From Chrysiogenes arsenatis DSM 11915 (GTDB lineage Bacteria; Chrysiogenota; Chrysiogenetes; Chrysiogenales; Chrysiogenaceae): 64,000 nt of DNA. Location: NCBI RefSeq assembly GCF_000469585.1, contig NZ_AWNK01000001.1, positions 367,357 through 431,356 of the forward strand, given 5' to 3'. A program made the position numbers and the translations under genes. Below the pieces are notes generated by a model that made no database searches, had not been told where the DNA came from, and worked only from the letters and a program-made list of their open reading frames with translations. Positions 41,363 to 51,389 of this stretch are shown piece by piece. Each line of letters begins with the position of its first letter. The stretch's first letter is position 1.

Positions 41363-42238
41363 TTGACCTTTCAGGAGCTTATTCTTTCTTTGCAAAATTA
41401 CTGGAGCGCGCAGGGAGCCCTTGTCGTGCAGCCCTATGATATTGAAGTCGGGGCCGGAACATTTAATCCATCAACCTTTTTACGCGCCATTGGCCCAGAG
41501 CCGTGGAGCGTCGCGTATGTCGAGCCTTCGCGCCGTCCAACTGATGGCCGCTATGGCGAAAACCCCAACCGTTTACAGCACTACTACCAGTTTCAGGTGC
41601 TCCTGAAGCCTTCTCCCGATAATATTCTCGATTTATATCTGGATAGCCTCCGTTCCTTCGGCATCGACCCACTGAAACACGATATCCGTTTTGTCGAAGA
41701 CGACTGGGAATCACCAACGCTTGGCGCGTGGGGACTGGGCTGGGAAGTGTGGCTTGACGGGATGGAAATCACGCAGTTCACCTATTTCCAGCAGTGCGGT
41801 GGGCTTGATCTTTCGCCGATCAGTGGCGAAATCACCTACGGCATCGAACGGATCGCCATGTACGTTCAAGGGGTCAATAGTGTCTACGATCTGGAATGGC
41901 AAAACGGAGTGACTTACGGCGATGTCTACCACCAGAACGAGGTACAATTTTCGCGCTACAACTTTGAAGAGGCCGATGTGCCCATGCAGTTCACCCTCTT
42001 TGATATGTACGAAGCCGAAGCGCTGCGCCTGATCGACAAAGGGGTGGTATTGCCCGCGTACGATTACACGCTGAAATGTTCGCACGCCTTCAATATGCTC
42101 GACGCGCGCAGCGCGATTAGTGTCACCGAGCGGACGTCATTTATTGGCCGCGTACGCAATCTGGCAAAACTCTGTGCCGAAGGGTACGCCAAAAATCGGG
42201 AAGCACTCGGATTTCCACTGTGCAAAGGGGGCAAGTAA
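41363..42238 (+). CDS. glyQ: Glycyl-tRNA synthetase alpha subunit
   Basis: 291 residues. The start is a TTG at 41363, supported by AAGGAGG 6 nt upstream and by the family N-terminus [14 protein letters not shown]. Class II signatures of the heterotetrameric bacterial GlyRS are clear: [46 protein letters not shown] and the [13 protein letters not shown] motif. It activates glycine and charges tRNA-Gly together with GlyS. One base separates it from glyS. The 390 bp upstream hold the oppositely oriented small unit; I see no T-box or glycine riboswitch. Confidence 0.97.
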   Translation: MTFQELILSLQNYWSAQGALVVQPYDIEVGAGTFNPSTFLRAIGPEPWSVAYVEPSRRPTDGRYGENPNRLQHYYQFQVLLKPSPDNILDLYLDSLRSFGIDPLKHDIRFVEDDWESPTLGAWGLGWEVWLDGMEITQFTYFQQCGGLDLSPISGEITYGIERIAMYVQGVNSVYDLEWQNGVTYGDVYHQNEVQFSRYNFEEADVPMQFTLFDMYEAEALRLIDKGVVLPAYDYTLKCSHAFNMLDARSAISVTERTSFIGRVRNLAKLCAEGYAKNREALGFPLCKGGK

Positions 42239-42239
42239 T

Positions 42240-44321
42240 ATGTCGGCGCGCGATATCCTGTTTGAAATTGGAATGGAAGAAATACCCGCTGGCTTTATTG
42301 CCCCAGCGCTGGAATACATGCAACAGACCATGGAAAAATGGCTGACGCAAAGTCGCATTGACTTTACCTCGCTTCAGACCTGCGCGACACCGCGCCGCCT
42401 GACAATCATTGCGCATCACGTCGCGGCGACCGGCGCCAATGTCGAGCAAGAACTGCTTGGCCCAGCGCAAAGTGTGGCGTATGACGCCAGTGGCGCGCTC
42501 ACCAAAGCCGGCGAAGGCTTTTTGCGCGGCAAAGGGTTACAGCCGTCGGACGCGTACCTGAAAGAAACACCAAAGGGTACTTATCTTGCGGCCATGAAAC
42601 GCGAGCAGGGGCTTGATACCGCAACGGCGTTACCAGAATTTTTCACACAACTGGTGCTCAATTTCCCGTTCAAAAAAAGTATGCGCTGGGGAACACGCAA
42701 AATCCGTTTTGCCCGTCCGATCAAGCATTTTATCCTGCTGTGGGGCAACGATGTTCTCCCGATGAATATCGAAGGGATTGTTTCTGGCCGCACCACCTTT
42801 GGGCATCGCTTCCTTGGTGCAAGCTCCATTGAAATCACCTCAGCCGCCGATTACGCCACCCAGCTCGAAAAAGAATATGTGATTGTCGATATTGCCCGCC
42901 GCCAGGAAATGATCCGTCAGGGATGCGCCGCGATTGCAGCGCAGATGAACGGTACGGTGGTTGGTGGCGAATCGCTCACGGCGTTGACCGCCAACTTGGT
43001 GGAATATCCCGTTGCCGTTATGGGAAGTTTCGAGGAAAAATTCCGCGAACTGCCCGACGAACTGCTCATCACCTCGATGCGCGAACATCAGAAATACTTT
43101 GCGTTGCAAGGGGCGGACGGCACATTGCTCCCGGCATTTATCACTATTTCCAATATGCCGATTGACGACACGTCGGCCATCCGTCAGGGGAATGAACGCG
43201 TGCTGCGGGCGCGCCTCTCCGACGCTTTCTTCTACTACGCTGAAGATCAGAAAGCTCCGCTGGCATCACGCCTAGCGGCACTGGAAAAAGTTGTTTTCCA
43301 AGAGCAACTTGGCACGGTGGGCGAAAAGGTCAGCCGTATTCGTGGCAATGGCTATGCTATCGGCAAACTCGCTGGCCTGAATGATGAACAACTGGCCGAT
43401 GTTGACCAGATTGCGCTGCTTGCCAAGTGCGACCTGACTACGGGGATGGTCTACGAATTCCCCGAACTCCAAGGGATTATGGGGCGCGAATATGCGCGCA
43501 AAGAGGGCTACAAGCCCGTGGTTGCCGCCGGTGTCAATGAACACTGGGCGCCCCGTTTTGCCGGTGATAATGTCGCCTCATCACTGGAAGCCGCGGTGGT
43601 CAGTATGGCGGACAAGCTCGATACGATTGTTGGCTGCTTCGGCGTCGGCCTGTTGCCATCCGGCTCCTACGACCCATACGCCCTACGTCGTCAGTCACTG
43701 GGGGTGCTGCACACGCTGGCACACCACGAGATTGATGTCCCACTGGGCGATCTGATCCGCGTCGCGCTCGACAACCTGACCACCAAACTGACACGCAACA
43801 CAGAAATCGTTTTTGACGATGTGCTGAACTTCACCACACAACGGGCGCGGGTCTTTTTTGAAAAGAACGTTGGCTTTGATTACGATGTGGTCGATGCCGT
43901 GTTCAGCACGGGATTTAGCAGCGTTATTACGGTGCGCCATAAACTCGATGCGTTGAGTTATTTGAAGTCGCGTGATGATTATCGTAGCGTTATCGAAACG
44001 TTCCGCCGCGCGGGCAATATTGTTCCGGCGGATTTCAGCGCTGCGGTTGATACCACCCTCTGCCTGCTTGATGTGGAAAAAGCACTGCTGGCGGCGGTGC
44101 AGAGTGCCGCGCCGAACGTGCACACGGCCTGCCAGGGCGGTAGGTACGACGAAGTTTTTGCGGTTGTGTTGCAACTAAAACCAACCGTAGACGCCTTTTT
44201 CGACGGCGTAATGGTTATGGATAAAGACGAAGCGCTCAAGCGCAATCGCTTGGCACTGCTCTCATCGGTCATGGCGCTGTTCTCTGAAGTGGCAGACTTC
44301 CGCAAGCTGGTCATCGAATAA
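42240..44321 (+). CDS. glyS: Glycyl-tRNA synthetase beta subunit
   Basis: 693 residues, usual family length. ATG 42240 follows AAAGGGGG, one base after the glyQ stop. Begins DILFEIGMEEIPAGFI, with the family's MRWGTRKIRFARPIKHF and MREHQKYFALQ, then the HD-like region (EYARKEGYKPVVAAGVNEHW) and GCFGVGLLPSGSYDPYALRR. The C-terminal part resembles an anticodon-binding module. It contributes tRNA binding to the alpha2-beta2 enzyme. Confidence 0.97.
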   Translation: MSARDILFEIGMEEIPAGFIAPALEYMQQTMEKWLTQSRIDFTSLQTCATPRRLTIIAHHVAATGANVEQELLGPAQSVAYDASGALTKAGEGFLRGKGLQPSDAYLKETPKGTYLAAMKREQGLDTATALPEFFTQLVLNFPFKKSMRWGTRKIRFARPIKHFILLWGNDVLPMNIEGIVSGRTTFGHRFLGASSIEITSAADYATQLEKEYVIVDIARRQEMIRQGCAAIAAQMNGTVVGGESLTALTANLVEYPVAVMGSFEEKFRELPDELLITSMREHQKYFALQGADGTLLPAFITISNMPIDDTSAIRQGNERVLRARLSDAFFYYAEDQKAPLASRLAALEKVVFQEQLGTVGEKVSRIRGNGYAIGKLAGLNDEQLADVDQIALLAKCDLTTGMVYEFPELQGIMGREYARKEGYKPVVAAGVNEHWAPRFAGDNVASSLEAAVVSMADKLDTIVGCFGVGLLPSGSYDPYALRRQSLGVLHTLAHHEIDVPLGDLIRVALDNLTTKLTRNTEIVFDDVLNFTTQRARVFFEKNVGFDYDVVDAVFSTGFSSVITVRHKLDALSYLKSRDDYRSVIETFRRAGNIVPADFSAAVDTTLCLLDVEKALLAAVQSAAPNVHTACQGGRYDEVFAVVLQLKPTVDAFFDGVMVMDKDEALKRNRLALLSSVMALFSEVADFRKLVIE

Positions 44322-44332
44322 TTGAGCGAGAA

Positions 44333-44605
44333 ATGGACTCATTTGACCGCCTGAAAAAAGCCGTAGCGCTGAGCTATATCGAAAAAAGCCGCGCCCCAAA
44401 AGTCACCGCAAAAGGACAGGGGCGCGTTGCCGAAAAAATCATTGAAATTGCCGAAGAACACGGTATCACGATCAAGGAAGACCCTGATCTGGTCGAAGCG
44501 CTCAGTGCGCTGGAAATCGATCAGGAGATTCCACAAGAACTCTATCAGGCAGTAGCCGAAATTCTCTCTCACCTGTACCGCGAAAATGCCAAGCAAAATG
44601 GATAA
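44333..44605 (+). CDS. Stand-alone FlhB C-terminal-like protein
   Basis: 90 residues that match only the cytoplasmic tail of FlhB/YscU export-switch proteins: SRAPKVTAKGQGRVAEKIIEIAEE and ITIKEDPDLVEALSALEI, then IPQELYQAVAEILSHLY. The membrane part and the self-cleaving NPTH motif are missing. Such short FhlX/FlhX-like paralogues are common near flagellar genes or alone and may substitute for the FlhB tail in export switching. Here it lies between glyS and a PBP gene with no flagellar neighbour; its role is unknown. Confidence 0.85.
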   Translation: MDSFDRLKKAVALSYIEKSRAPKVTAKGQGRVAEKIIEIAEEHGITIKEDPDLVEALSALEIDQEIPQELYQAVAEILSHLYRENAKQNG

Positions 44606-44612
44606 GAACACT

Positions 44613-46733
44613 ATGGATAGATGGAATACACAGCCGACGTCATCTCCCGAACACTTCCAACACACACAAGCACCCGAGCCAGAGGCGTCACAACCACACC
44701 CCAAGCGTAAATCTGGACTCTGGTGGAAACTTCCGCTCAGCCTCATGCTTGGCTGTTGTATCTTTCTTGGTGGTGTTCTGGGTTACATTGTAGCCACGCT
44801 CTACCAAGAACTCCCTGCCATTGACGAGCTCGGCAGTTTCCGCCCCTCTTCCATTAGTCGCATGTACGATCGTAATGGCGTGCTGATCGGTGAATTTTTC
44901 CGCGAAAAACGGATACCGATTTCACTACAGACACTCCCAGAGCATGTCTACTATGCCAGTATTGCCGTCGAAGATGCGACGTTCTTTGAGCACGGCGGAC
45001 TGGACTTTCAGGGGATCATCCGCGCCGCCACGAAAAACTTTCAGGCGGGTCGCGTGGTTGAAGGGGGAAGCACCATTACGCAACAGCTTGCCAAAACGAT
45101 GTTCCTGACGTCCGAGCGCAAATTAACGCGTAAAATCAAAGAGGCTTTTCTCGCTTTTAAAATCGACAGCACCCTTGAAAAACAGCACATTCTAGAACTC
45201 TACCTGAACCAAATCTATTACGGGCGTGGTGCGTATGGCATCGAAGCCGCAGCGCAAAACTTTTTCAATAAATCAGCGCACGAGCTAACAGTTGCCGAAG
45301 CGGCAATGCTTGCGGGAATGCCCAAGGCCCCTTCGCGCTATAGTCGCGATATCAACGATGCCGAAACGCAGCAGCGGTGGCGTCATGTCCTCAACCGGAT
45401 GCGCGAAGAGCGGGCGATTACGGAAAGTCAATTTGACGAAGCGATCAACACACCACTCGCTATCACTGGCCACATTGGCCAGCTCAACGACGCGCCATAT
45501 GTGTCCGATTTCGTCCGCAACGCTATCATCGAAAAACATGGCGAAGACCTCCTGTATCGTGAAGGGGTCAGCATATATACAACCGTGGATATCAGAGCGC
45601 AACACGTTGCGCATGAAGCGATTACCAAGGCGAAACAAGAGTACATCCAGCGACGCGAAGGGCGACGCCTGCCGCACGAACTGACTCCGGAAGACATTCA
45701 ATTTGCCCTGCTGAGCATCGATAACCACGATGGAGCCATCATCGCCATGGTAGGTGGGACGGACTTTTACACCAACCAATTCAACCGCGCCATGAATGGG
45801 CAACGCCAAACCGGATCGGCCTTTAAGCCGTTTGTCTATTCTGCCGCACTTGAAAAAGGGTTGAGCCCAGCCACGATTATGGTCGACGCGCCCATGATTT
45901 TCCCTTCTTCGGAGCTGGTCTGGAAGCCCGAAAACTATACCCAAAGATTCTATGGCCCTACCAGCTTGCGCAATGCCGTGGCGCAGTCACTGAATGTTGT
46001 GGCGGTCAAAGTGCTCCAAGAAGTCGGCATCGGCACTGCCATTGATCACGTTCGTCGCTTGGGCATTACCGCGCCGATCAACCGCGATCTTTCTATTGCG
46101 CTGGGGAGTTCTTCCGTGACGTTACTGGAATTAACGCGCGCCTACAGTATTTTCCCCGCAGAAGGGAGGCGCCATGAGCCCTACCTGATTCAGCGGGTCG
46201 TTGATCGCGACGGGAAGGTAATTGAAGAGCATATTCCGTCATTCGAACAGGCCATTTCGCCTCAGGTAGCCTATGTAATGACCTCAATGCTACAAAGTGT
46301 TATTACCGATGGTACGGGACGCAGCCTGCGCTCGCTCCCCATGACACTGGCCGGAAAAACCGGAACGACCAATGCCTTTAACGATGCGTGGTTCTTCGGC
46401 TTCACCCCGCGCTACACGACAGGCGTTTGGACGGGTTTCGATGTGCCACGCACCATGGGACACGGCGAAGCAGGGGCGCGCAGTGCGGCACCGGTTTTTG
46501 CCGAGTTCGCCAAAAACTATTTTGATAGTGAGCCCGCCGTTGACTTTCCTGTTCCAGAAGGTGTTGTCTTCCGCCGCATCGACCCGACTACTGGGCAACT
46601 GGCGCGCGAAGGGGCTCCCAATTCGATCATGGAAGTATTCGTCGCTGGCACTGAACCACGCGATGTTTCCACAGGCTCAACGCAAGATCAAATGATAGAC
46701 CTCTTTCAATTACGCGGTGGAGATACCCCATGA
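44613..46733 (+). CDS. Bifunctional penicillin-binding protein 1A-type
   Basis: About 706 residues. Three in-frame ATGs (44586, 44598, 44613) are possible; none has a strong ribosome site, and I prefer 44613 because it clears the upstream stop and has GGAT before it. One helix (about 40-65) anchors it. The glycosyltransferase-51 domain has VEDATFFEHGG and EGGSTITQQLAKTMFL; the transpeptidase has TGSAFKPF (catalytic Ser in SxxK), QSLN (SxN) and KTGTTN. It polymerises and cross-links peptidoglycan on the periplasmic side. The stop overlaps the next kinase gene by 4 bp, an unusual coupling. Confidence 0.92.
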   Translation: MDRWNTQPTSSPEHFQHTQAPEPEASQPHPKRKSGLWWKLPLSLMLGCCIFLGGVLGYIVATLYQELPAIDELGSFRPSSISRMYDRNGVLIGEFFREKRIPISLQTLPEHVYYASIAVEDATFFEHGGLDFQGIIRAATKNFQAGRVVEGGSTITQQLAKTMFLTSERKLTRKIKEAFLAFKIDSTLEKQHILELYLNQIYYGRGAYGIEAAAQNFFNKSAHELTVAEAAMLAGMPKAPSRYSRDINDAETQQRWRHVLNRMREERAITESQFDEAINTPLAITGHIGQLNDAPYVSDFVRNAIIEKHGEDLLYREGVSIYTTVDIRAQHVAHEAITKAKQEYIQRREGRRLPHELTPEDIQFALLSIDNHDGAIIAMVGGTDFYTNQFNRAMNGQRQTGSAFKPFVYSAALEKGLSPATIMVDAPMIFPSSELVWKPENYTQRFYGPTSLRNAVAQSLNVVAVKVLQEVGIGTAIDHVRRLGITAPINRDLSIALGSSSVTLLELTRAYSIFPAEGRRHEPYLIQRVVDRDGKVIEEHIPSFEQAISPQVAYVMTSMLQSVITDGTGRSLRSLPMTLAGKTGTTNAFNDAWFFGFTPRYTTGVWTGFDVPRTMGHGEAGARSAAPVFAEFAKNYFDSEPAVDFPVPEGVVFRRIDPTTGQLAREGAPNSIMEVFVAGTEPRDVSTGSTQDQMIDLFQLRGGDTP

Positions 46734-47797
46734 ATAAGTGGAAATCAGTGTGCGACTCACTTCCGTTTGGCATCTTTGTCGTTGACACTCGTGGCCGCAT
46801 TACCGACCTCAACCATGAGGGGGAAATTCTGCTGAGCACGTCGCGCTCCCGCGCCCTCAAGAGCTATCTTTCGCGCTATTTCGACAATGAAAGCTGCATC
46901 ACCGAACAGCTTGCCTATGTCCGAGGCAGCTACCGTTCTGTCAGCGTTGACGAAGTGCTCAAGCTCCGCTCCTCGCAAAATCTTATCCCCGTGGAAGTAA
47001 GTATTTCGCTGCATGATGAATCACCCGAACACCTGATTGTCGCCGTACGCGATATTTCGAATCGGATGGTCATCGAACGCGCCAAGGCGATTTCCGGCGA
47101 CTACGAGAATATGGATCGCATTCTGGCGGAAATTGCCCACGAAATAAAAAATCCTCTGAGCGCTATTTTAGGCGCGGCACGGCTCTTACAGGAAAGCGAT
47201 GATGACGGCGTATTGCCGCTGGCCGATATCATCAGCGAAGAATCCCTGAGACTGGAAGCCATGCTCAGCAATATCCAAAGCTTTTGCCGCCCACCACAAG
47301 TGCGCGCCACCGAAGTGAATATTCACCGCCTCCTCAAAGAGCTGGTGGAACGACAAATGCCACTCTTGGAAGAGAAGCAAATCACGATTACCGAATACTA
47401 TGATCCAAGTTTGCCAGAGATTTTCGCCGATGAAGAGAAGATCTTTCGCGTGATACTCAATATCCTGAAAAACGCCGTAGACGCCTGCTCCATCGGCGGT
47501 AAAATTACGCTACACACCGGAATATCCATGGGCGACCTGTTAGGGAAAGGTTTTGTTACTTGGATTTACCTCTCTATTCGCGACAACGGTGCCGGCATTC
47601 CCGTCGACGTGCGCGAAAAGATATTTACACCATTTTTTACCACCAAAGGACATGGTAATGGCCTTGGACTCCCTATCAGCATGAAAATCCTCCGCGCCCA
47701 CGGCGGAAAAATAGACGTGGAAAGTACCATCGGCATTGGCACGAACGTGACGATATACCTTCCCATGAAAAATCGCCTAGCAAGAGGATCGTCATGA
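46730..47797 (+). CDS. PAS-containing NtrB-like sensor histidine kinase
   Basis: 355 residues, soluble. An N-terminal PAS (about 5-110) leads to the phosphoacceptor His137 in EIAHEIKNPLSAI, then the ATPase boxes ILKNAVDA, DNGAGIP and GHGNGLGLP. No membrane segment, so it senses a cytoplasmic signal. Start overlaps the PBP stop (ATGA) and its own stop overlaps the response regulator gene by 4 bp. The pair resembles NtrBC in layout, but the signal is not deducible; linkage to a cell-wall enzyme hints at envelope control, which is inference. Confidence 0.9.
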   Translation: MNKWKSVCDSLPFGIFVVDTRGRITDLNHEGEILLSTSRSRALKSYLSRYFDNESCITEQLAYVRGSYRSVSVDEVLKLRSSQNLIPVEVSISLHDESPEHLIVAVRDISNRMVIERAKAISGDYENMDRILAEIAHEIKNPLSAILGAARLLQESDDDGVLPLADIISEESLRLEAMLSNIQSFCRPPQVRATEVNIHRLLKELVERQMPLLEEKQITITEYYDPSLPEIFADEEKIFRVILNILKNAVDACSIGGKITLHTGISMGDLLGKGFVTWIYLSIRDNGAGIPVDVREKIFTPFFTTKGHGNGLGLPISMKILRAHGGKIDVESTIGIGTNVTIYLPMKNRLARGSS

Positions 47798-49281
47798 ATA
47801 ACGTTCGCAAGACCATTATGGTCGTCGATGACGAAAAAAACATCCAAATCGTCCTCAAAAAAGCCATGGAAAATGACTTTACCGTGTTGCTCGCTTCAAA
47901 CGCCGAAGAAGCTCTGGAACGCTTAGCGGAAACGCCTGTCGATCTTGTTTTCATGGACATCAACATGCCGGGCATGAGTGGATTGGAAGCGCTAGAACGG
48001 ATCAATAAAACGTCAGGTATTCCGGTCGTGATTATGACCGCACGCAGCGGCATGCAAACCGTCATTGATGCGATGAAACTCTCCGCCTATGAGTACGTCA
48101 CGAAACCATTTGAAATCAACGAAATACGCAAACTCGCAGCCGAAGCAACCCGCATCTCGCCGCACCCGATTTCCTCTACCCGCCGTGACGACGCCACCAC
48201 GCCACAGTTCGAAAAAATTATCGGCAATAGTCCCGCCATGCGCGAAGTGTTTAAGCTGATCGGCAAAGCAGCGCCAACCCGCGTGACCGTGCTGATCGAA
48301 GGGGAGTCAGGAACGGGCAAGGAACTGGTCGCGCGCGTCATCCATCAAAACTCGACCGTGGCCAATATGCCGTTTATCCCGATCAACCTTGCCGCCATTC
48401 CTGAAGAGCTGATGGAGAGTGAATTTTTCGGTCACGAAAAAGGAGCCTTTACCGGCGCAACCGAGCGACGGATGGGGCTTTTCCGCGAAGCCCAAGGCGG
48501 CACGCTGTTTCTTGACGAACTGGGACACATGCCGCTGGCACTGCAAGCCAAACTGCTGCGCGTGTTACAAGAAGGGGAAGTATCGCCCGTCGGCAGCTCC
48601 AAGATTCATCACGTCGATGTCCGCATCATCGCCGCTACCAACCGCAGCCTCCATGAAATGGTTCAAAAGAATCTTTTCCGCGAAGACCTGTTTTATCGCC
48701 TGAACGTCTTTACCATCCCGCTGCCTCCGCTGCGGAACCGCTTGGAAGATATTGATGAATTGGTGGAGTACTTTTCTATCCGTTACGCCCGCGAGTTCGC
48801 CATCCCACGCAAACAACTCAGCCCAGAAGCGTTGCGCAAGATGAAGCAATACGAGTGGCCTGGCAACGTACGCGAACTGGAAAATGCCATCAAGCGCGCC
48901 TTGCTTCTGGCGAACTCTTCGACCATTACCGCCGACGACGTGCAAATTAATTCCCAAGGGATTTCAGACCACGGAACAGCCACAGCAGCTCACCCTCTCT
49001 TTAGCCATGACGAAAGCCCGGCCAGTTCCACCTTGCAATACATGATTCGCAATAAAGCACTGCCACACCTGCACACCATGATGGAAAGTGGACAGGGAAA
49101 TCTGCACGACCTGATCATTGGTGAAATTGAAAAAATTCTCTATGAAATCGTGCTGGAATATACCCGTGGCAATCAAGTCGCCGCAGCGAACGTGCTGGGG
49201 GTGAACCGCAACACCGTGCGCAAAAAAGTGAGCGACTACCGTTTGAATGTCTACGAGTTCAAGAAAAAGGAACGCAGATAG
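47794..49281 (+). CDS. Sigma54-dependent response regulator (NtrC family)
   Basis: 495 residues. Receiver domain 1-125 with phosphoacceptor Asp55 (VFMDINMPGMSG) and acidic pair Asp12/Asp13. AAA+ domain about 145-385 with Walker A GESGTGKE, the sigma54-contact loop GAFTGA and VDVRIIAATNR. A Fis-type HTH closes the protein (GNQVAAANVLGVNRNTVRKK). It would activate sigma54 promoters after phosphorylation by the upstream kinase. No obvious -24/-12 promoter was spotted in the window. Confidence 0.93.
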   Translation: MNNVRKTIMVVDDEKNIQIVLKKAMENDFTVLLASNAEEALERLAETPVDLVFMDINMPGMSGLEALERINKTSGIPVVIMTARSGMQTVIDAMKLSAYEYVTKPFEINEIRKLAAEATRISPHPISSTRRDDATTPQFEKIIGNSPAMREVFKLIGKAAPTRVTVLIEGESGTGKELVARVIHQNSTVANMPFIPINLAAIPEELMESEFFGHEKGAFTGATERRMGLFREAQGGTLFLDELGHMPLALQAKLLRVLQEGEVSPVGSSKIHHVDVRIIAATNRSLHEMVQKNLFREDLFYRLNVFTIPLPPLRNRLEDIDELVEYFSIRYAREFAIPRKQLSPEALRKMKQYEWPGNVRELENAIKRALLLANSSTITADDVQINSQGISDHGTATAAHPLFSHDESPASSTLQYMIRNKALPHLHTMMESGQGNLHDLIIGEIEKILYEIVLEYTRGNQVAAANVLGVNRNTVRKKVSDYRLNVYEFKKKERR

Positions 49282-49856
49282 TGCGGGTGTGTGCCAACAT
49301 GATCAGACCATGGCGCGCGTTGATTGCACTCAGTATGGTGCTTGTACTCTCAAGCCTCTGCTGGAGCATGCCTGCAACAGTGACGCCCGTATTCGACCGC
49401 GATTACCTTCCCAAGGCTCGCGAAATTATTGGCAAAGCGCGCCATTCCATTGATGTGGCAATCTATATGTTCAAAACGGCGAATGAGCACAATAATGCTT
49501 CCGCTGATTTACAAGAAGAGCTGATTCGTGCCGCCAAACGCGGCGTGAAGATTCGCGTCCTCTTCGATCATCCCGGCAAAGAAACCGACTTTATTTATGA
49601 AGCAAATATTGATACTGCGCGCGAACTATTGGCTTTCGGCATTGAGTGTTATTTTGATAACCCCAAACGGCGCATGCACGCCAAGATGATGGTAATCGAC
49701 AACCGCTTTACGCTGCTGGGAAGCCACAATTATACCGTCAGCGGTATGAATCATAACGATGAAGCCTCGGTGCTCATCGACAGCGAACCCTTTGCCAAGC
49801 AAAGCCGTGCGTATATCGAACAGATTATTCGCAAAGGGAAACGGATACAGAAGTAG
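49281..49856 (+). CDS. Exported single-HKD phospholipase D-like nuclease
   Basis: 191 residues from a GTG that overlaps the previous stop by one base and has AAGGAA upstream; ATG 49299 is an alternative. Signal peptide through about residue 30 (ALSMVLVLSSLCWS). One HxKx4D motif (MHAKMMVIDNRFTLLGSHNY) indicates a Nuc/EndA-type protein that works as a dimer. Likely a periplasmic nuclease or phosphodiesterase; substrate unknown. Confidence 0.82.
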   Translation: MRVCANMIRPWRALIALSMVLVLSSLCWSMPATVTPVFDRDYLPKAREIIGKARHSIDVAIYMFKTANEHNNASADLQEELIRAAKRGVKIRVLFDHPGKETDFIYEANIDTARELLAFGIECYFDNPKRRMHAKMMVIDNRFTLLGSHNYTVSGMNHNDEASVLIDSEPFAKQSRAYIEQIIRKGKRIQK

Positions 49857-49910
49857 GATGAAGACCGCGTTAAAGATCCACAAAAACATATTGCAAAAAA
49901 GGAGTTACAC

Positions 49911-51257
49911 ATGGCCGACAAGAAGATCATCCTGACCGAATCGCAGATGCCACGTCATTGGTACAATATTGTAGCCGATATGCCCAATCCTCCCGCGCCA
50001 CCCATCGATGCCACCACGAACCAACCCGTCGACCCAGCGAAACTCGAACGGATTTTTGCGCCACAATTGGTACAGCAGGAAATGAGTAGCGAACGTTATA
50101 TTGAAATTCCTGAAGAGGTATTTGATGTGTACCGTTTATGGAGACCTTCGCCGCTGATCCGTGCCACGGCACTGGAAAAGGCACTCGGCACACCTGCCAA
50201 AATTTACTACAAGTATGAAGGTGGCTCGTACGCCGGATCACATAAACCAAACACCGCCATCCCGCAGGTATACTACAATAAACTTAATGGCATTAAACGG
50301 CTCTGCACCGAAACGGGCGCTGGTCAGTGGGGAACGTCGATGGCGTTTGCCTGTAATCACTTCGGTATTGAAGCGGTCATTTATATGGTCAAAGTCAGCT
50401 ACTACCAAAAACCATACCGCAAAGCGATGATGGAAATGTGGGGCGGAAAAGTGATTCCATCGCCGTCCGAATTTACTGCCGCTGGACGTGCGGTGCTCGC
50501 GGAAGATCCAGACTCCAACGGCTCACTCGGCTGTGCTATTTCTGAAGCCGTGGAAGATACCTTAACGCGCGAAGATACGCGCTACTGCCTTGGCAGTGTC
50601 TTAAACCACGTGGCATTGCATCAGACTATCGTCGGTGAAGAGTCGCTGCGTCAGCTTGAAATGGCTGGAGACTATCCTGATGTGGTTATCGGCTGCGCGG
50701 GCGGCGGTTCCAATCTTGCCGGAATTGCCTTCCCATTCATCCGCGAAAATATCCGTGGCAATCTAAAAACACGCATTGTCGCCGTCGAACCAACCGCCTG
50801 CCCTACGATGACCAAAGGGGTTTACGACTACGATTTTGGCGATGTCGCCCGCATGACGCCAAAAATGAAGATGTACACGCTTGGACACCGCTTTATGCCT
50901 GCCGGAATCCACGCTGGCGGTCTGCGCTATCACGGGATGAGTCCACTCGTTAGCCAACTCTATCACGAAGGCTATATGGAAGCCGTCGCCTACCACCAGC
51001 TGGAGTGTTTTGAGGCTGCGGCGCTGTTTGTCCGTACGGAAGCGATCCTCCCAGCACCCGAGTCGAGTCATGCTATTCGCGGGGCTATTGTTGAGGCATT
51101 AAAAGCCAAAGAGTCTGGCGAAGCAAAAGTAATTCTCTTTAACCTCAGTGGTCACGGCCATTTTGACATCGCGTCATACGATAAATATTTCCAGGGTGAG
51201 CTTGTCGCCTACGAACATCCAGAAGCAGAAATCCAGCGAGCACTCGGGAAAATGTAA
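49911..51257 (+). CDS. trpB2: Tryptophan synthase beta-like protein, TrpB2 type
   Basis: 448 residues, about 50 longer than TrpB1. The PLP lysine is Lys112 in YAGSHKPNTA, followed by TETGAGQWGTSMA and the phosphate-binding glycines CAGGGSNLAG. The N-terminal extension and the RPSPLIRA segment identify TrpB2, which joins indole and serine but usually lacks tight pairing with TrpA. It may salvage indole. No other trp gene is nearby. ATG behind AAAAGGAG. Confidence 0.92.
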   Translation: MADKKIILTESQMPRHWYNIVADMPNPPAPPIDATTNQPVDPAKLERIFAPQLVQQEMSSERYIEIPEEVFDVYRLWRPSPLIRATALEKALGTPAKIYYKYEGGSYAGSHKPNTAIPQVYYNKLNGIKRLCTETGAGQWGTSMAFACNHFGIEAVIYMVKVSYYQKPYRKAMMEMWGGKVIPSPSEFTAAGRAVLAEDPDSNGSLGCAISEAVEDTLTREDTRYCLGSVLNHVALHQTIVGEESLRQLEMAGDYPDVVIGCAGGGSNLAGIAFPFIRENIRGNLKTRIVAVEPTACPTMTKGVYDYDFGDVARMTPKMKMYTLGHRFMPAGIHAGGLRYHGMSPLVSQLYHEGYMEAVAYHQLECFEAAALFVRTEAILPAPESSHAIRGAIVEALKAKESGEAKVILFNLSGHGHFDIASYDKYFQGELVAYEHPEAEIQRALGKM

Positions 51258-51285
51258 ATTCTATAAACATTTTCGGAACGCCCTC

Positions 51286-51326
51286 TTGATATTTCACAAG
51301 CAATGATATAATAAAGAAGAATCATT
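51286..51326 (+). promoter_or_regulatory. Candidate promoter and operator of the perR-like gene
   Basis: TTGATA (51286-51291), a short 15-bp spacer, TATAAT (51307-51312). A 6-bp inverted repeat aatgat/atcatt (51302-51307, 51321-51326) with AT-rich centre overlaps the -10, a plausible autoregulatory Fur-family site. Confidence 0.4.
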
Positions 51327-51389
51327 ACCGGAAACGTAATCATCAAACCACGGCACACATCCCGTTCAGTACGAACACGGAGGAGACCT

